Origin: Pedobacter sp. Leaf194
Lineage (GTDB): Bacteria > Bacteroidota > Bacteroidia > Sphingobacteriales > Sphingobacteriaceae
DNA: 64,000 bases
Direction of reading: 5' to 3'
Assembly: GCF_001423945.1 (NCBI RefSeq)
Contig: NZ_LMPU01000009.1
Location: forward strand, 416 to 64,415
Each line of letters starts with the position of its first letter. Position 1 is the stretch's first letter. Of this stretch, positions 33,553 to 42,720 are shown in pieces. The translations under genes were made by a program, and so were the position numbers. A model generated the notes under the pieces. It was not told the DNA's origin and ran no database searches. It saw only the letters and a list, made by a program, of their open reading frames with translations.

Positions 33553-34452
33553 TTAAGGAAGTTTCGGCGTATTGTACCGGTAAATGACTGCGTTTTTCCC
33601 CTCGCTGATGCAATAGTAGGCCTTTCCGTCTGGCGTAAACCCAATGGACTCACCCTGTGGTTCTAAAGTGTAAGGAAGCCTTGTTGGTTTTCGTTTAAGT
33701 GCCTGAGCAATGGATTCCTTCCCTTCCCGCACCCAGTAATAAACATTTAAGTAAGTTTTCAATAAAATTTGTCGCCCATCGCGAGATATATCACCGGCTA
33801 CGACGTATTTTGCCAAACCCTTGCCTGGCAGGAAAAGGCTTCCCTCCTTTTTCATGGTTACGGTATCTCCATTCTTGAAAAAAAGCGAAGCTGAATATAT
33901 CGCAACCGTGTCCTGTCTTTTTGATATGATGATAAGTTCTTTCGAAACCGGATCGATCATTAAGGTTTCCGCATCTTGAGGGCCATTTGGATATTTGAGG
34001 AAAACTTTTTCACCTTCTACCTGCATTTTTGTAGACAGCTTGCCCGGCTCGGCGAAACGATATGCGGTAACATAAGGGCGATTGTTGCTATTGTCCCCAA
34101 TGTCGCCAAGATAGATGTAATTTTTATTTTTTACAGGGCCTGGTCCGCCGGCCATGTCCTCACAATCTACCACGCCGAAATGTTTTTTCGAAGCATCGCC
34201 CTTAAAATATAAAGTCGACAATAAATTGCCTTTGGCATCAATGGCAAAAAAACGAGAGGTATCGCCACTATCGTTATGTGCAAAAATCAGGTTTTCTTTT
34301 GCGATGAAGAGTCCGGATAGTTCGCTAAGCTCAGCGGGCACAACCTTAACTGCGGTAGCCTGCGCAAATGCCCCATTGCTCATACTCGATAATAAAAAAA
34401 CGAAAACCAGTAATCTGGCGGCAAGAAATGCGGTGTGTCGGGCTGTGATCAT
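33553..34452 (-). CDS. Exported beta-propeller-like protein
   Basis: 299 residues with a long signal peptide (ARLLVFVFLLSSMSNGAFAQ). Repeated blade-like segments are visible: LSGLFIAKENLIFAHNDSGD, NYIYLGDIGDNSNNRP, AETLMIDPVSKELIIISKR and GESIGFTPDGKAYYCISEGK. They resemble the six-bladed propellers of Phytase-like or SdiA-regulated proteins. There are no catalytic residues that I can name. It is probably periplasmic. It is upstream of the Gfo/Idh gene in the same direction but 210 bp away. Confidence 0.7.
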   Translation of the reverse strand: MITARHTAFLAARLLVFVFLLSSMSNGAFAQATAVKVVPAELSELSGLFIAKENLIFAHNDSGDTSRFFAIDAKGNLLSTLYFKGDASKKHFGVVDCEDMAGGPGPVKNKNYIYLGDIGDNSNNRPYVTAYRFAEPGKLSTKMQVEGEKVFLKYPNGPQDAETLMIDPVSKELIIISKRQDTVAIYSASLFFKNGDTVTMKKEGSLFLPGKGLAKYVVAGDISRDGRQILLKTYLNVYYWVREGKESIAQALKRKPTRLPYTLEPQGESIGFTPDGKAYYCISEGKNAVIYRYNTPKLP

Positions 34453-34773
34453 TGCGGATTAAGGGTTTGATGTTCGACTGCGAAATTGAACATCCTTTTC
34501 GGAACAATCAAATCAATTTCTTAAAAATGCGAAAATCACCGTTAATTATGCCTTTAAATTCGAGTGGAGGGTTATTTGGACTACCATGACATTTTATTAT
34601 TAGTCACTGAGGTAAAATTATTCCAGTTCAATTTATGGGATGAAAAAAACAAAATAAAGTTAAGAACTGATAAACGCTTGAGCCTGTTGGTTTATTTGAT
34701 TTTGGCCCATAGAAATGCTTCCGAACTTTCCCAATTACAACAACTTTATCTTCAAATAATTAATTGCCAGGCA
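34453..34773. other. 321-bp gap with a doubtful 72-codon frame
   Basis: A plus-strand frame from GTG 34564 to 34782 overlaps the photolyase gene end by 9 bp. It has no signal, motif or visible SD, so I do not call it a gene. No terminator hairpin or repeat is apparent in the rest. Confidence 0.4.
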
Positions 34774-36180
34774 TTATTCTGAAACTTTTTTAGCTTTCTT
34801 AGCATGAATTAAATTAATAGCCCTGCTCCACTTCTTGTAAATTTCAATCGGCTTGCTGTATCCATCTATGTCAAAATCCCATGGCACCAAAACCTCAATA
34901 TCATTCCTGTCTGAAAGCTCGGTTACCCATTTGCGAATAAAATTTTGCGCATTGTATTTATTAGACTGGTGAACAGGATTTGTATACCAAATTTCGAATG
35001 CCTGCATATGCCAGTTCATCCAGTTAGAACTCACATCGTAATCAATTAATTTCGACTCGAAATAAGCTGCGCCCCATGTCCAGTCGATCTTAAGATCGTG
35101 AACAAAATAACTTGCACAATTTACCCGGCCGCGGTTGCTCATAAACCCTGTCTGGTTAAGCTGGCGCATGTGCGCATCTATGAAAGGAATGCCTGTTTCG
35201 CCTGCACACCACTTTTTAAATTTTACGGGGTCATTTTCCCACGCAATCGTTTTATTTTTATAGCCTTTAGTTCGAAATATTGCATTTCCGAAGCGCATTG
35301 CCTTAAACGTAAAGTAATCTCTCCAAACCATTTCAAATATTAGCCACCAGGTGCTTTGGTTTTTCTTAACTTTTGATTCATATTCCTGTACTTTCTGGTA
35401 TATCAATCTAGGCGAAATACAGCCCAAAGCCAGATATGGAGAAAATTTGGAACTATAATCTAAACCATCCGACTTATTTCTGCTCCACCTGTAGCCGGTT
35501 AGCAATTCGGCGCCAAAAGTATAATACTCCAGCCTCTTTAAAGCTGCAGTTTCGCCACCCTGAACCAGTGGCGCTGCAAGTTCATACGCTTGTTTTTTAT
35601 AGCCATACGTCTTGTAAGGTGGAAAAGAATCACTTTTTATTTTTTTCGCACACTTAAAAACGGTCGGCAGTTGAAAGATATCTCTGGGCGCAGATTCCTT
35701 TGCCGCAGGGATTCTGTAGGCTTTACTGGTAAGTGGAATTTTTGCGATTTCGAAGGGTATGTCATCTTTATGGTAAAGTGTATTTCCCCAAAAAAAATGA
35801 AATTTAATATTTGGCAACGCCTTTACAACCTCGTCGACAAGATTTAGTTCATAACTGGCATACTCCTCCTCGGCATATACATCGGTTATGCCATATTTGT
35901 TTATCAACGTGGAAATGGTTTGGCTGGCAGAAACGCTACCAATGATGAGGTGGCCGCCGAGGGCTTCGAGGCTATTTCTTAAATCCAACACACATTGCTC
36001 GATGAATTTAAACCTGACAACATCATACCTTTTAAAACCATATACTTCAGCTTTAAAATCGTTCTTTTCAATACAGTAACAAAAAAACAATTCATCGCAA
36101 TCCAAATTAGCAGTAACTAAGGCTTCATTATCATGTAATCTTAAATCATTCTTGAACCAAACCAGTCCACGTTTTGCCAT
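34774..36180 (-). CDS. Cryptochrome/photolyase, DASH-like
   Basis: 468 residues from ATG 36180; the frame is open 18 codons further but the family starts at LVWFKNDLRLHDNEAL. Photolyase alpha/beta antenna domain, then the helical FAD domain: EMVWRDYFTFKAMRFG, GIPFIDAHMRQLNQTGFMSN, RGRVNCASYFVHDL, KLIDYDVSSNWMNW. These match the DASH group. After NWMNW the usual AGVGNDPR-like stretch is replaced by HMQAFEIWYTNPVHQSNKYN, a variant segment at the FAD pocket. It repairs cyclobutane dimers, probably in single-stranded DNA, using blue light, or acts as a light sensor. Monocistronic. Confidence 0.9.
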   Translation of the reverse strand: MAKRGLVWFKNDLRLHDNEALVTANLDCDELFFCYCIEKNDFKAEVYGFKRYDVVRFKFIEQCVLDLRNSLEALGGHLIIGSVSASQTISTLINKYGITDVYAEEEYASYELNLVDEVVKALPNIKFHFFWGNTLYHKDDIPFEIAKIPLTSKAYRIPAAKESAPRDIFQLPTVFKCAKKIKSDSFPPYKTYGYKKQAYELAAPLVQGGETAALKRLEYYTFGAELLTGYRWSRNKSDGLDYSSKFSPYLALGCISPRLIYQKVQEYESKVKKNQSTWWLIFEMVWRDYFTFKAMRFGNAIFRTKGYKNKTIAWENDPVKFKKWCAGETGIPFIDAHMRQLNQTGFMSNRGRVNCASYFVHDLKIDWTWGAAYFESKLIDYDVSSNWMNWHMQAFEIWYTNPVHQSNKYNAQNFIRKWVTELSDRNDIEVLVPWDFDIDGYSKPIEIYKKWSRAINLIHAKKAKKVSE

Positions 36181-36300
36181 ATATTGAAGCTTTTCTTTAT
36201 AAATAATATTACTGCGGAGGAAGAATTCAGTCAAAAATCAGTTATAATCTTCCAATCCGTTTGCGAAGATTGAAACCTGACGGCTCTGCTAAATTAAACT

Positions 36301-36320
36301 ACTGTTATACCTCTAACAGT
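36301..36320. repeat. Inverted repeat in the photolyase upstream region
   Basis: ACTGTTA (36301-36307) and TAACAGT (36314-36320) form a 7-bp inverted repeat with a 6-nt centre, followed by the palindrome CCCCGGGG and a T-run. It is about 120 bp upstream of the photolyase start. It may be an operator or the relic of a terminator. The rest of the 428-bp gap (36181-36608) shows no gene. Confidence 0.4.
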
Positions 36321-36608
36321 ACCCCGGGGAAATGGTTTTTTTTAACCTATCAGTTCAGGTTTGGAATTAGGAGTAAAGTCTTTAAATATTAAAAAACTAA
36401 TAAGAAAGGCCTCAACATTTACTTTCTTTGCTCCATTTATAGTGAAGAGTGAACTGCTAAATCATGTAAGTGACAGGACCGGAATGAGATGCAGAAAGCA
36501 AAAAAAATTTGCATTTTGGCTGAAATCGCCGTAAAATAGATTTAATTTCGAATTGATAGATGTAACATTTTTTGAAAACCAACGATAAATAAAAAACGTT
36601 TTAAACCC

Positions 36609-36890
36609 ATGACGACTGAGCACATTCAAGAACAATTTGACAACTACATACGACTGCTTGAAAAGGCACATGAAATAGATAACGACATTGATGCTTCTAT
36701 TACAGAAACTGAAATTTCAGAGCTTGAGGAAAAGCGGCTGAGGTACAAAAACCGGATGAAAGCCATTCGCAAAAACCTGATTTCCTTAATTGAAGAAAGT
36801 GGCGAAAAATATACTGTTTACAATACGCTAACCAAAAAACAAACATCCCTTTATGTTGAAGAAGGCAATTTGAAATACCACGAAGATTAA
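36609..36890 (+). CDS. Small coiled-coil protein of unknown function
   Basis: 93 residues, entirely cytosolic. Residues 3-70 are strongly helical and charged (EQFDNYIRLLEKAHEIDND, TEISELEEKRLRYKNRMKA), with heptad-like spacing that suggests an antiparallel hairpin or dimer. The end is a short beta segment (YTVYNTLTKKQTSLYVEEG). The family is not recognised. It is followed by a strong hairpin terminator, which supports it being a transcribed gene. Confidence 0.6.
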   Translation: MTTEHIQEQFDNYIRLLEKAHEIDNDIDASITETEISELEEKRLRYKNRMKAIRKNLISLIEESGEKYTVYNTLTKKQTSLYVEEGNLKYHED

Positions 36891-36971
36891 AAGCCGAGTG
36901 ATAAATTGGGTTGAATATCGATTAACCGGTGAACTTGATTATTTCTACAAACCTACAAATTCAGGGCACAG

Positions 36972-37014
36972 AAAATCTTTACCAAATTATTTTTTAGTAT
37001 TTGGTAAAGATTTT
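36972..37014. terminator. Hairpin terminator, 16-bp stem
   Basis: AAAATCTTTACCAAAT (36972-36987) pairs perfectly with 36999-37014 around an 11-nt loop. T-rich on the right and A-rich on the left, so it can work both ways. It lies 82 bp after the small coiled-coil gene. Confidence 0.75.
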
Positions 37015-37065
37015 TGCGGTCGACTTAAGCTTTTTTTTTTGCGGATTTATTCATAACTTTCCCTT

Positions 37066-37102
37066 CAGCATCAAAGGGAACCAAATTTGTCCTTTGATGC
37101 TG
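37066..37102 (-). terminator. Inverted repeat, probable terminator of the GT14 gene
   Basis: CAGCATCAAAGG (37066-37077) and CCTTTGATGCTG (37091-37102) form a perfect 12-bp stem with a 13-nt loop. It is 32 bp past the stop codon of the minus-strand glycosyltransferase gene. No U-run directly follows, although a 10-T tract (plus strand 37031-37040) lies nearby. Confidence 0.5.
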
Positions 37103-37133
37103 TACCATGCTAAAATCGAGTGCTTTTGCGGTT

Positions 37134-38021
37134 TCATTTCTGAAGGATACGCTCATCAATGAGGTTTAAAATTTCATCATCAAGTTTTTCATCAAATTTC
37201 CTTGCAAATAATGCATCCGTATTTAAAATCGCTTCAAAATCGGATTTCGTGATTGCTTTTGGGTGGGCAACCTGGTTACTTTCCCAAATGATGAAATGTT
37301 TCTCGACATTTTCTACGCTATTCAACAATTTTTTATCAGTTGCATTGCCGATTAGCATGTGTACAAATAACTCATCAGCAACGAAAGTATTTTTGTGGAA
37401 TTCTAAATACTCCGGATGGTTTTTAACGAAGTTTAAAATATAGTCCAGAAAATACATATCTAAAATAAACCAGGTTGAACCTGTAAAGGGTTTCATTCCC
37501 AAAGGAATTTTCCTCCGCAGCCATGGTATTCCGGAGGCTAAAAAATTGACTGTTCTGGAGCAGAAAAGCTCGTACCACTTATCTCCAAAGTAATACTTAT
37601 CTACTCGGTAAAGGCCACCACGGTCGCTCCCGGGCCATTTTTGGTAATTTGGAATAGCAAAAAAATCTATGAAAACAGAATAATTGGAATGCTGGAAAAA
37701 GTGATCAATTGCTTCATTACTTTTAATAGGGTAATCCTGACCGCTCAGTAAACAGATTCTATCGAACGGCAATTGAGAAGTTTTAATTGCATGAAAGCCG
37801 GCTAAAAGTGGTTTAATAATTCCGGTTTTTCCCCATATCGAGTCGAAACGTTCGATGTATACAACCTTTTCGCCAAACTTATCAAGGCATTTGAAAGCAT
37901 TTGAATCGGCTTTTTTATCAAGATGAATAAAAAAATAGGAAAAATTATCGTTTAGCCTTTCGATTAACCGACAAAGCTGAGCCGGAAGCTTATGGGCCAT
38001 TATTATATAGGCTTTTTGCAT
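37134..38021 (-). CDS. GT14-like glycosyltransferase (beta-1,6-N-acetylglucosaminyltransferase family)
   Basis: 295 residues. The pattern fits the core-2/I-branching enzyme family: AYIIMAHKLPAQLCRLIERL, then FFIHLDKKAD, then RICLLSGQDYPIKSNEAI. FTGSTWFILDMYF marks the second half, and TFVADELFVHMLI holds the conserved acid expected to act as base (the family uses no DxD). Bacterial members are cytosolic and decorate surface glycans, but the donor and acceptor are not determinable here. It is a single gene, not in a polysaccharide cluster. Confidence 0.88.
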   Translation of the reverse strand: MQKAYIIMAHKLPAQLCRLIERLNDNFSYFFIHLDKKADSNAFKCLDKFGEKVVYIERFDSIWGKTGIIKPLLAGFHAIKTSQLPFDRICLLSGQDYPIKSNEAIDHFFQHSNYSVFIDFFAIPNYQKWPGSDRGGLYRVDKYYFGDKWYELFCSRTVNFLASGIPWLRRKIPLGMKPFTGSTWFILDMYFLDYILNFVKNHPEYLEFHKNTFVADELFVHMLIGNATDKKLLNSVENVEKHFIIWESNQVAHPKAITKSDFEAILNTDALFARKFDEKLDDEILNLIDERILQK

Positions 38022-38201
38022 ATAAGCAGACGTTTTTAGGAATTAGTTACAGACGATTAGGCCCAAATCCTAAAAATAAGCTTAGTAAATGACCGGGTTG
38101 TTTCGAGAACATAGCCCAATTGTAAAAAGTTTAAAAAATTCACGACTAATTCATTACCCAAGGGAGATTGGATGCCGGAAATTAATGGCTCGCCTTTTGA
38201 A

Positions 38202-40202
38202 TTAGTTGCCGATTGGTAAATTAAAACTAAAAACAGAGCCTTTTCCTACTTCACTTTCAGCCCAGATTGCGCCTTTGTGCATTTTGATAATTTCAGAAGA
38301 GACATACAGACCTATTCCAAAGCCTGAAATAAGATTATTGTTTTCAACCCTATAAAACCGTTCAAAGATTTTGCTTAGGTCATCAGCTTTTATGCCAATA
38401 CCTTCATCCCAAACACTAAATTTTACTTCATTTGGGAGGGCGACACAAGATACCTGGATAAGGGAACCAGGTTTGGAATATTTTACCGCATTTCCTATCA
38501 GATTTGCTAAAACCTGGCCAATCTTTAACCTGTCTGCGCTAACAAACTGACTTTTAACCGAAGCGAAGATAAATTTATGCGTTGTATAAAGCATTTTCGT
38601 TTCCTCCTTTACCTCTTCTATAAGCTCAGCGACATCAAAGGGCGTCGTTTCGATGATTATTTTAGCCGATTCAAGTCGTGAGAAATCAAGAAACCCGTTA
38701 ATCATATCTGTCATGCGCTTTGTTTGCTGTACAGATTTCGAGATGGCTCTTTGACTTACATCATCAGGATTTTCTTTTGCCCGTATTTCCAAAAGTTGCA
38801 GGTACGCTGAAAGAGACGTTAAGGGTGTTTTAAGTTCATGACTCACCATGCCCATAAAATCGTTTTTCCTGATTTCCTCCATCTTTTGGTCGGTAATGTC
38901 CATAATTACACCGGTAAATCCTGAAGCCTCTCCATTCGGTTCCGCAATGCGGTTACCAATGGCCCGCAACCACCGCAATTTATTGTCGTGCAGCCCAATA
39001 ACAGGATAGGTAACGTCGAAATCTCCTAAGCTATAGATAGCATGCTCTAATTTTCCAGCAATCAAATCCCTGTATTCATCAGTAATTTGGGCCAAAGCTT
39101 TTTCTAGAGTCAGGTTATCATCCGGCAGGTAGCCAAAAAGTTCTTTCAACCTGGAATCTGTAACAAATTGCAATGTTTTGGGATGAATATACCAGGTACC
39201 GAAATTTGCTGCTTCTATTGCCTGGCGAAGCGCCAACTTCCCTTCTTCGATGGTTTGTTGAGCGGAGATTAAATTGGCGTTTGCTTTAGCGAGGTCTTCA
39301 TTAACCGCGAGAATCTCTTCATTTGACGCACTCAACTCCTCATTTACTGCAGCAAACTCTTCGTTTATGGCCTGTAAACGTTCCGCACTTTGTTTCAGTT
39401 TTTGCTCCCATTGGTCGCGTTCTGTAACGTCTCTTGTCGTTCCGGAAACGGCAATTACTTTACCCCCCTCATCAAAAACAGGATTCAAAATATAATCGTA
39501 CAATCTTCGTCCTAAGGTTGCGTGCGGGAAAGCCACTTCTCCACGAATAGATTTTCCGGTGGTTTTTATCGTGTCAATTTCCTGCTGATGCATTTCTGCA
39601 TGCCATGGTTCGTAGCCGTTTTCGAGAAGTCCTTTCCCAACGGCCTCATCCCAGGTTTTGCCCCACATTTGTAAAAGCGCCTGATTTGCATAAGTGAAAC
39701 GGTAATTCAAATCGAAAACATACATTAAATCGGGCGTGCCGGAAATTATGGTTTCATAAGTTCGCTTTTGTTGTTCGAGAATTTCTCTCGACTTTTTGAG
39801 AGACTGTTCGGCCAGCTTTCTTTCGGTAATGTCTGAAGCAACACCGAACCACTCTTTTATTTCACCCTTATCATTTAATATGGGTACAGCTCTGGAGAAT
39901 GTCCAGCCAACAGTTCGGTCGGCCTTTAGAACCCTGTGCTCAAGCTCTAGAACGCATTTATTCTTTATGGCTTCGGCGATTGCGTTGTCAACTTTTTCGA
40001 TGTCCTCACGGTATACATTTCGTTTTTTCCAATCCGCAGTTGGTTCAGTTACATCGGACAAAAATCCACGGCCATCCAGCTCGTACATGATGCTCCAATC
40101 GGGATTGAAACTGTAGACGACGCCAGATATAGCAGTTGACAACGCCTTAAAACGATGTTCAAATGCATCAGGTGAATTCATGTTATGTGTAAACTTATCC
40201 AT
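38202..40202 (-). CDS. Cytosolic PAS-PAS-coiled coil-PAS sensor histidine kinase
   Basis: 666 residues without membrane segments. PAS domains at about 20-128, 148-262 and 326-440, each closing with a DIT/DVT-type PAC end. A coiled coil at about 263-325 carries the repeating NEEL/NEEI pattern (AVNEELSASNEEILAVNEDL). HisKA at about 448-510 has phospho-acceptor His455 in GMVSHELKTPLTS. The HATPase runs to the end with VLANLIGNAVKYSKPG (N box), VWDEGIGI (G1) and GFGIGLYVSS (G2). A cytosolic sensor with no adjacent response regulator, so an orphan kinase. A possible partner is one of the lone receivers at 45089 and 47497, unproven. Confidence 0.95.
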   Translation of the reverse strand: MDKFTHNMNSPDAFEHRFKALSTAISGVVYSFNPDWSIMYELDGRGFLSDVTEPTADWKKRNVYREDIEKVDNAIAEAIKNKCVLELEHRVLKADRTVGWTFSRAVPILNDKGEIKEWFGVASDITERKLAEQSLKKSREILEQQKRTYETIISGTPDLMYVFDLNYRFTYANQALLQMWGKTWDEAVGKGLLENGYEPWHAEMHQQEIDTIKTTGKSIRGEVAFPHATLGRRLYDYILNPVFDEGGKVIAVSGTTRDVTERDQWEQKLKQSAERLQAINEEFAAVNEELSASNEEILAVNEDLAKANANLISAQQTIEEGKLALRQAIEAANFGTWYIHPKTLQFVTDSRLKELFGYLPDDNLTLEKALAQITDEYRDLIAGKLEHAIYSLGDFDVTYPVIGLHDNKLRWLRAIGNRIAEPNGEASGFTGVIMDITDQKMEEIRKNDFMGMVSHELKTPLTSLSAYLQLLEIRAKENPDDVSQRAISKSVQQTKRMTDMINGFLDFSRLESAKIIIETTPFDVAELIEEVKEETKMLYTTHKFIFASVKSQFVSADRLKIGQVLANLIGNAVKYSKPGSLIQVSCVALPNEVKFSVWDEGIGIKADDLSKIFERFYRVENNNLISGFGIGLYVSSEIIKMHKGAIWAESEVGKGSVFSFNLPIGN

Positions 40203-40481
40203 AGGCGAATTTTGAATACTATTTTCTGAAACGGAAAACTCATTACTTTGTTTGAAATTCGTTGTAATTCAAGACCGGCATCGCTTTTAATCAGCTGGCA
40301 AAATTCTTTTAATCCCGTTAGAAGAAATAATCAAACCTAACCGAGAAGCGCTTAATCATACCCTAAAGAAATACTTACGGAAAAAAACACAGATGGTTGC
40401 TTTTGGCCTGTATCTATAAGACGATTTTTAAAACCGGGATGCGTAAAACTTTGTTTTCAAAGAAATTTAATCCAAAAAATC

Positions 40482-40625
40482 ATGACAGATCCAAAAGAGA
40501 AAAAAGAAGAACAGCAAGTTCAGGGCGACAACGAAAATATTCAAGGCGATGACCAGTCAAATTGGGATGAAAACCAACGGGTTGATGAGGAAGGAAATGA
40601 ACTGGACCCGGAAGATATTAAATAA
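40482..40625 (+). CDS. Small acidic hydrophilic protein (47 residues)
   Basis: ATG 40482 to TAA 40625. The composition is extreme: Asp, Glu, Asn and Gln make up over half of the residues (TDPKEKKEEQQVQGDNENI start, DEEGNELDPEDIK end), with no hydrophobic core, so it should be disordered. The same bias recurs in the short proteins at 46549 and 49010. Such small hydrophilic proteins often belong to starvation or desiccation regulons, which is inference here. Confidence 0.6.
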   Translation: MTDPKEKKEEQQVQGDNENIQGDDQSNWDENQRVDEEGNELDPEDIK

Positions 40626-40672
40626 CAGTATTTGCACATTCCGCAATTCCTGTTAAAATTAAGAAGACCTGA

Positions 40673-42379
40673 TTACTCTTTCAATTTAAGCCATAAGGAA
40701 CCATAAGGCTCTAAATTTAGATGCTCTGTGTTTAAGGTTGAGTTAGTTGGGCTTAATAAATTAATTGCCTGCTTTTGAAGATTCAAGGCGAATTGTTGTT
40801 TTTTTGCCGTAAAGTTGTGTATAGCTATAAGTCCATTTTGGTAAGAAATAGCCAATATTGCGTTGTTCCGGCAATCGAGAATCTGCCAGTTTGCAGTTCC
40901 AATCTCCGGGCATTTTTTTCTAATTGAAATCAGCTTCTTAATGTGGTTTAACAGTGAAGACTTTTCACCTTCTTCTGTTTCCACGTTGATAGTGTTATAG
41001 CTGTAATTACCCATTGAAATTACCGGCCTGAAAGTGTGTTTCGAAGTACTGAAACCAGCGTTTAGCGAAGTGTTCCATTGCATCGGTGTCCTAACCGAAA
41101 GGCGCTCAGGTAAAGTTAAGTCATCTCCCATCCCGATTTCCTCACCAGAACGTATTACCGGTGTACCCGGAAGGGAATATAGCAAGCTATAGGCCATTTT
41201 CAACTTTGCAGCGTTACTGAGCATGGGTGCAAGCCTACGCCTTATGCCCCTATTGTAAAGTTGCATATTATTCTCCGGACCGAATTTGCTGTACACCTTG
41301 TTGCGCTGCATTTTGTTAAGCCTGCCAAGATCTATTTCGTCGTGATTCCTTAGGAAGAATGCCCATTGAGAATCAGCGGGCTTTTCTTTGGTATCCATTA
41401 ATGCCTTCACAAAATGCGCAGGATTTTCATCCGCCAGTGCATAAAAAAGATACTGATTTGCGTAAAAATTAAACATCATTGATAAACGCTGTCCTTTCGC
41501 CCCGAAATAGTCTTCGTTTTCTGTCGGTTCTACATTTGCTTCTCCAAGTAACAAGGCATCTGGGTCGATTGATTTTACGGCATTAACCAACAAATCGAGC
41601 ACACCGAACATGTGCTGAGGATTTTCAGCGCCGGATTCTGGCACGTCAATTATAAAGGGTACAGCATCAAGCCGAAAACCCTTAATGCCCTTTGCACTCC
41701 AAAACTGTAGTATTTTAACGGCCTCCCGCTGCACTTCCTTATTTTGGTAGTTTAAGTCGGGCTGAAAATTGTAAAAGCGGTGGAAATAATATTTTTTAGC
41801 AATTTCATCATAGGTCCACGTTTCAGTTTGCACCCCTTCAAAAGCCATTCCCTTATCAAAATCTTTCGGTTTTTTTGAACTCCAGCTATACCTTGAGCGG
41901 AATTTACCGGTACTATCAGAGCGGGAAGCTTTAAACCAGGGATGCTCTATGGAGGTATGGTTCAACACCATGTCCATCACAATTTTAATTTTGTGAGATT
42001 TTGCAGCCGCCATAAAACGTTCAAAATCTGCCATAGAGCCAAATCGCTTATCAATGCTGTAATAATCACTAACATCATAACCGTCATCCATGTCTGGCGA
42101 TGGCTGAAAGGGAGAAAGCCAGATTACGTCGACGCCGAGGGAAGCTAGGTATGGCAGCCTGGAAATTAAACCATTGAAATCACCCGTGCCATCTGCGTTG
42201 CTATCCTGGTAACTGTCTACATCAAGATTGTAAATGATGCTGTTGCTGTACCACTTCGGAACAATTTCGACGGGTTCTTTAGTATCATCTTGTTTGCAAG
42301 CGTTTAAGCTAACGGTTAAAGCTGTAGTAAAATAGAAAATGAGGGGCCTTATCCAGCTTTTAAGTTTCGATTGTGGCAT
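40673..42379 (-). CDS. GH13 alpha-glucanase-like lipoprotein, trehalose-synthase-like
   Basis: 568 residues. Lipobox TVSLNAC gives anchor Cys28. The (beta/alpha)8 domain carries the GH13 acids Asp238 (GFRLDAVP), Glu280 (LLGEAN) and Asp347 (RNHDEID), plus VMDMVLNHTS. The segments WYSNSIIYNLDVDSY, FQPSPDMDDGYDVSDYY and GEEIGMGDDLTLPER match the TreS/GH13_16 group. It lacks the carboxyl kinase-like extension seen in some TreS proteins. Being exported, it may hydrolyse or isomerise maltose-type sugars outside the cytosol. It follows an 81-residue exported protein gene by 8 bp. Confidence 0.9.
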   Translation of the reverse strand: MPQSKLKSWIRPLIFYFTTALTVSLNACKQDDTKEPVEIVPKWYSNSIIYNLDVDSYQDSNADGTGDFNGLISRLPYLASLGVDVIWLSPFQPSPDMDDGYDVSDYYSIDKRFGSMADFERFMAAAKSHKIKIVMDMVLNHTSIEHPWFKASRSDSTGKFRSRYSWSSKKPKDFDKGMAFEGVQTETWTYDEIAKKYYFHRFYNFQPDLNYQNKEVQREAVKILQFWSAKGIKGFRLDAVPFIIDVPESGAENPQHMFGVLDLLVNAVKSIDPDALLLGEANVEPTENEDYFGAKGQRLSMMFNFYANQYLFYALADENPAHFVKALMDTKEKPADSQWAFFLRNHDEIDLGRLNKMQRNKVYSKFGPENNMQLYNRGIRRRLAPMLSNAAKLKMAYSLLYSLPGTPVIRSGEEIGMGDDLTLPERLSVRTPMQWNTSLNAGFSTSKHTFRPVISMGNYSYNTINVETEEGEKSSLLNHIKKLISIRKKCPEIGTANWQILDCRNNAILAISYQNGLIAIHNFTAKKQQFALNLQKQAINLLSPTNSTLNTEHLNLEPYGSLWLKLKE

Positions 42380-42387
42380 AGCAGAAC

Positions 42388-42633
42388 TTAGTTAGTTGCT
42401 GAGTCAACTTTTTTCTTTGGATACTTTTTTATCGCTTTAGGTTTGACTTTCTTAGCCTTTAAGCTATCAGGTTTTGGCCATTTATTTGCTTTTTCACTAT
42501 ACTTATTTGCTTTTGGCACACTTTTCTTGAGCAAAGTATCACTCGTAGTGCGTTGGTTGGTACCGGTTGGCACCTGGCCAAAAGCACCGAATGTTAATGC
42601 TGAAAACAGTAAAGTTAAAAAATGCATTTTCAT
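42388..42633 (-). CDS. Small exported lysine-rich protein
   Basis: 81 residues from ATG 42633; an in-frame TTG three codons upstream is less likely. Signal peptide KMHFLTLLFSALTFGAFGQ, then a strongly basic tail (KWPKPDSLKAKKVKPKAIKK), low complexity and probably disordered. It is 8 bp upstream of the GH13 lipoprotein gene, so the two are co-transcribed. Function unknown; the charge suggests binding to anionic polymers such as LPS or nucleic acids, which is speculation. Confidence 0.6.
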   Translation of the reverse strand: MKMHFLTLLFSALTFGAFGQVPTGTNQRTTSDTLLKKSVPKANKYSEKANKWPKPDSLKAKKVKPKAIKKYPKKKVDSATN

Positions 42634-42720
42634 AATTTCCAAGATTATAATGTTCTCCGATTATCCCTCTTAAAAAACCCTTCAATTTTTAGAAAGTTTA
42701 TAAAATGTTAATCGAGGTGT

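Noticed and set aside
34564-34782. 72-codon plus-strand frame as a gene
   Set aside because: GTG start, no SD, and overlap with the end of the photolyase gene by 9 bp. Neither signal nor motif. Left as gap content.
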